Assembly: GCA_027924585.1 (NCBI GenBank)
Contig: BSBM01000096.1
Span: 3,534,001-3,598,000, forward strand
Source of the DNA: Larix kaempferi
Lineage: Eukaryota > Streptophyta > Pinopsida > Pinales > Pinaceae
Direction: 5' to 3'
Length of the DNA stretch: 64,000 bases
Part shown: piece by piece, positions 59,018-64,000 of the stretch
How the letters are laid out: every line of letters starts with the position of its first letter
Numbering within the stretch: position 1 is the first letter of the stretch
The notes under the pieces: generated by a model
What the model saw: only the letters and a program-made list of their open reading frames with translations
What the model was told of the DNA's origin: nothing
Database searches by the model: none
Position numbers and translations under genes: made by a program

Positions 59018-62000
59018 TGTAACATCCCGATTTTTCATAAAAATTTAAAATTTTTGAAAATATCATTTAATAAGATAATTATAGATACGGAAATAATAAA
59101 TGCTTGATTACGACAACATTGATTAAGAAGTTGTTTCGCACTAAACATAATTTAATTTCCGAGTTAGAAACATTTTGATAATGACAACTTAACACACTCA
59201 TGACAAACATGTTTAAAGTAATAAATGCATGGAAAGGTTAGAAATATGATGCGATACTTTTCTTTTGATATGATACTGACAATTTGCTTTCTTGATGTCC
59301 AAGGGTGTCCTACGAGGTACCCTGGAGTTTACTTAGCTGCAACACTAAGGCATTTGAAATGTTTCTATGTGCAAACGACAGGGAAGAAGTTCAATGACTG
59401 CATAGTTTAAAAGTACGTGTGTATTTCAATTCAACGTCGTAATAATAAAATGTTGTAAATTCTTTTTGTGAAACAAAGTATCTACAGGTATGGAATGCTT
59501 AGTACTGCTTACTGGTTTTCCAACGTTGTCTTACAATTCATCAATGTTGAAAACAATGTCATCTAGAAAATCTACAGCTGTTAAGTTTGTTGTCATGACC
59601 ATCGATGTCGTTGTAGTTTGGATTTTTGTCGTCGTCATAAGGTAATTAATACTAGCATAGTATTAATGTGGTAGTTGTACCACAAAAATCCTTAAATGTT
59701 AGCATTCTGAATTTATGGTATAAAGTACATAAAATTAGCACAGTTTTTATGCTAATCAAATAACATTGATTTGGTTTAAAATATCAAATTGCAAACTCTA
59801 TCTTTTAGTATTGGTAATAGTAAGAACTATATAGAAACAAAAAAATATAAACATTGATTAACATTACAATACTAATGTTTATAATTCTAACCTAAACCAT
59901 AATTCGACAATGTTTAACTATATGCAATAATTATAAGCTTAGGGCTTATATATAAAATAAAATTTATTATATGAACTTTGCATATAAATGTAAACACAAC
60001 GTTAATATCATGTCTATGAACATAACTAACAACTATTATACAAACATACCAATAACGTTTTAATTCGTGAATATCAATTTGGAAACTATATCGTTCGATA
60101 TAAATGGTACTGACATGTATTAAATCGAAATGAATGGACAGGTTGACAGGTCTTAAATCTCGGCATGTGCTTCGAGCTGGCGTGGAGATAGTGTATCAAT
60201 CCTGCATTAATGGCTCGACCCAACTCCAGGGTGGCGAGGACTGTTAACACTTCTATGTATTACAAAACAATGCAACGGTGACTACGAAAGCCACTGTGTA
60301 ATGTTTTTATGTTTGAAACTCCTCCGAGCTGGATGTAGAACGAGCCATCATGAGCCAAGGTGGCAAGACCGTGTTTGTGAAATGATGGAGCAATAAATAC
60401 AGTTTTTTTCGGCCCAATGTAAACTTTCTGGCACTCCCGTGATCGTTGATTGTGATGAATATATAACGTTGGATGTAACCCTAGCATTTCGTCGTTGTGT
60501 TGATTGATAGAGAGTTAATGACTTTCATTGTTCACTATTGTTTCGGGCAGTGAGGCCAACAGGCTGCTACATGTTAGGGTTAGAAGAAATGTAAGAGGAT
60601 TCGACCTCGAGACCTGTAGAGTTAGGTTGATCGTTGCAAGTTTTGTTCTACTGTCATGGTGTTTGATAGAATGTTGTGTCTTTGATTTGAAATGTTGTCG
60701 AGTTGATAGATTGTATTTTCGTTTCTAAGTTTGAGTGGAAGCAAAACAATTCTGTGAAGAGAGAAAAATGTCCTGGTCTCGGTCCACACATGGAGCTCAT
60801 TGATTGCTGGTGAAAGGCGTGGAGCTCGGTCGCTGTTGTTAAAGGTAAGCCATTTTTTTTATATAATACTCAGAGGTGACTGAAAGGTTTAACTTACAGC
60901 TCGTATTATTTAACAGTCTAACCCTTCAACAATTTTGTGACAGGTACAGGATTCGAAAGACGTCCTGGGCAAGGGTTTGGAAATGGTTTGCAAGCCTCCA
61001 TTCCTGGTAAGTTCCGGTGGTCTCAAACCCTCGCAGGTGCCCATTTGGACTTGGTTGATGAGGTGTACGTGTAACAAAGATTTCCACCATACTTTCGGCA
61101 TTTTCTATCAGTCGAGTTTTCTTTGCCGAACTTTTATGTTGAAAAGAAATTTGTACAGGGAGATGACCTTCGTCTGTTTAAATGTTACACGGCTTAAATA
61201 GATACTTAGTTCGTCAATGCTGAGAGTTTTGAAAACTTGTTTTAAAAGTTTATAGGGTGGGGATAAACCCTGTGTGGTTTTTCGTTGTAAATGTAATGTC
61301 GATCCGATACAATGATGCTTCCTTTGTAATCGTTGAAACCTGTGTTGGGTTCAAAAATTTAAACTTCGAAATGTTTTTGGGTTAAGTTTTAATGAAATGG
61401 AAATAAGAGCCGAAGCTCGTTACACTCTGTATGCTATGTTTTTAATCTCGGTAATGGAAAGTGTTGTTTTAAAGTATTCGTTTTATGTTATTCATTGAGT
61501 TTTGTCTAAATGTCAATGACTGTCGAACTATGCACAACTGTATGCATTTTTCTTAGTTAATAATCTCTGTGTATTAGAAAACGATGAAGTAGTTTGTTTT
61601 TTACTGTAAAAGAAAATGAAAAAGGGGCTACGCCCAGACTCTAGTTTTTCTTTGATTTGGAAAAGATGTTTTCGTATGAAAAACTCCAGAAAAATCTTCA
61701 AGCAAAAACTAGGGTCCTTGTACTGTAGTTTAAACATGAATGTAGATCATGTTTTGTTTAACTGTTGAAAACGATGATGAAAACTTGGAACTACTAATCT
61801 AGGGTTTTATATATGATACGAAACCAAGCTTGAATAATAACCACAGTTTGTAATGTAGATGGAAAATGCGATGGTTGTAAACAAGATAGGTTTTATATTT
61901 ATTTTGTTTTCAGTTTCTAATAATACTGAAATAATTAATGAAACATAAATTTTGTGAAGAAACAAATGTGTGTGTAAAACATGAAGACTGTGTATTTGTT

Positions 62001-62500
62001 AATACTTGCAATTTAATGATCAATAGCAATACTATTTAATTGAAGATGTGATAAATGGAAGTCTTGAATTGCATTTATTTACTATGTAAATAACAGAGAT
62101 AAGAAAACAACTATGTATTGTGCAGAAGTTAAACAATACTTGTTTTTCATGAAATAAATAAAATATCCTGTATCATTCAGATAATATACAGTAAATCTTT
62201 ACTATATTTAACTATAGGACAGAAAATGAAAAACATTTCAATTATTGTACTTATCTATCCAATCAATGGCAATCTGCCTATCTTTCATCTTTAATTAATT
62301 TGCCTCTCTATACTAGAGTACGATGCAAATAACAGCATGTGGAAAAATGTAGAGATTGGATTATCAATTCAGATTATCATTAAACTTAACATCAAACTTA
62401 AACAAAATCAGAGATCAATTCTTCTTCAAAACAAAGTTTACTAATTTTTACTAAACAAAACTATTAACTGAAATAAATTAGGAAACAGTAAAACCTGGAT
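59018..62500 (+). other. Possible start of a long Ty3/gypsy-type LTR; otherwise unassigned
   Basis: TGTAACATCCCGATTTTTCAT at 59018 matches the common start of plant gypsy LTRs and cuts the preceding copia-type interior. AATATATAACG at about 60456 is a plausible TATA box followed by a leader (ACCCTAGCATTTCG). Exon-like signals follow: a donor TTAAAG/GTAAGCC at 60845 and a 66-bp open segment at 60944-61009 between GTGACAG and GTAAGTTCC. No second LTR, primer site or protein domain is visible in the window, so the reading stays tentative. Confidence 0.25.
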
Positions 62501-64000
62501 TAATTCTGTAGGGAAACAAATAGCCCAAGAAGACTGTTCCACCCAACCAATTCTTGAAGACAACCAAGTACTTGCCTTAGAACCCCTGAGCATGTTCACT
62601 GAACCACCAGGAGGAAGAAACTTAGGAATTTAGGATCTCCACTTGCAGTAGCAATAATTGTCAAATCTTCAAGAACTAGCAGTCCAAAGGACCTGCACCA
62701 TCTCCTCTGGTTCTCCTTATCAAAATAGTTTGCAGACTTATGATTGCACTCACAACTAGCCTCCCTATTCGAATCTCTCAGTGATCACCTGATGCACATG
62801 AGGAATATTTCTGCGGAAAATATTGTGTAAGAGCTGCCTGCTCAATTCGAATTTGCCTTATGTAGGCTACCTAGGCCTTTTCAGTTGTTACTTGGTCATT
62901 AAATGAGCTGCCTGCCCACTCCCACCACCTGGGGGATAATGCCACATTATTAGGGGTAGTTGTCCCATAACCAACAACTAGTGGTGAAGTGCAATTGTTG
63001 CCATCTGTCCCATGCTTTCCAACAGCTTCCATTCCTCCTAGTGGGTCAGTGAACACTCATTTAACAGTTCCCTTGGGTGTTTGTCTCCTACTTTAATTTA
63101 TTAAATAATAATAATTCAATAATTACATTAATCCTTGACCAAACTTGGTCATAATTTCAAAACTATGAAATTAAAATTTAACATAAAGTATTTTGCAAAT
63201 AAAATATTATTTTCAGAATTTGGGTAGGTGACAACCTACTCGATGAAAACATCACATCTATCTTCAAGCATCACATCCACTTGTCACATCCCTTCCCGTC
63301 GATCCAATGCAAGGAAGGGAACATGACTACAATTCTGGGCTTTTACAAAAACTCAGCCCCATTCACTATGAATAGATTCATAGCAAATAAAACACACGTG
63401 TGCAGATGCCATTCAAAATAAACATGCACAATGGAATTAAACTATCCACACACTTTTCACATGCATTCATCGACATGATTATAATAGTCAATAATTAAAA
63501 ACATTGCAAAGTTTAATGCACATAGAGAATACTTATCTTAGCTGCGAAGTTGTCTTGAGCAACTAGCAATGCTATTGCAACGTTCCACCCGGCCATAGGC
63601 CAGTTGTGTTCATCAATCTCTCAACACAACTACCACCCCCGAGATAGGCATGATTTCCACAAGGAATGGGAACACTCAACTGATGCACAACAAAATGGAC
63701 ACCACACTTAAGTCAAGCCAGTCCATAGTTGGGTTTATCAAGCCAAATATGAACCCTCTTCTATTATTGCATGCTTGCACTCAAGCTCAACCCAAAAACC
63801 ATGTATGCACATACCTCCTTTCACAGCATAATCTTCCCACACACAACAAGCTCAAATATTGGGCATGGATACACATTTTTAACTATGGGATTTACAAAAC
63901 AGGGTTCCTATTGGTTCTTCCAATTCGTGGCACACCTAAAACGAATTGTGGGAAGGGAAATCAACCACAGGGAGAAAAAAAGAGTTCCCAATCATATAAA
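62501..64000. other. No supported gene
   Basis: Mixed-composition sequence with no recognisable coding domain, RNA gene or clear repeat boundary. Short CACATC-rich words recur around 63240-63290. Confidence 0.4.

Overview
The window looks like gene-poor intergenic DNA from a large, repeat-rich seed-plant nuclear genome, most likely a gymnosperm such as a conifer; the species cannot be named from this sequence. The basis is plant-type Ty1/copia and Ty3/gypsy polyproteins with initiator-Met primer sites, a plant L1-type LINE with a zf-RVT domain, tRNA-derived SINEs, hAT, CACTA-like and pogo-like DNA elements, GT-AG introns, and only two apparently intact multi-exon genes in 64 kb. Bacterial-style features (operons, ribosome binding sites, CRISPR) are absent.

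Layout, left half. At 1-1250 lies the 5' end of a minus-strand hAT-like element with a BED-type zinc finger. A 3.3-kb LTR-like repeat (family R) fills 2651-5975. A decayed but structurally complete minus-strand Ty1/copia element spans 6640-11707. A 3.3-kb plus-strand element with identical-length 641-bp LTRs and only gag plus protease (11872-15186) sits inside a CACTA-like remnant. From about 15.6 to 27.4 kb there is one old Ty3/gypsy polyprotein opened by two later insertions whose join points fall at codon level: a 4.2-kb solo LTR of family R (17511-21704) and a 5.1-kb solo LTR (22083-27197). The second solo LTR is itself host to a SINE with a 19-bp target duplication and to a 5'-truncated LINE.

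Genes. On the minus strand at 28129-30542 an intact nine-exon reading frame of 556 codons can be assembled. Every intron is 69-107 bp, GT-AG and phase 0, and part of the gene was built by tandem duplication of exon-intron blocks. I do not recognise the family. A second minus-strand gene at 38279-39211 encodes a compact RING-CH (C4HC3) E3-ligase-like protein with a duplicated downstream exon.

Layout, right half. A 1.2-kb non-autonomous hAT element with perfect 8-bp target duplications lies at 33635-34837. A minus-strand SINE (42401-42534) is followed by a short-LTR copia element with a polyglutamine linker (42932-47672) and a pogo/Tigger-like DDE transposase pseudogene (49459-52101). Next is a 3.3-kb element with inverted arms of about 175 bp around a tandem array of about 475-bp units (52843-56097). 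A copia-type LTR with a 40-bp minisatellite (57510-58520) and LTR-like or unassigned AT-rich DNA run to the end.

The window is mainly a record of nested insertion and decay: frameshifts, nonsense codons and lost catalytic aspartates run through every autonomous element. The two minus-strand genes are the only reading frames that look maintained.
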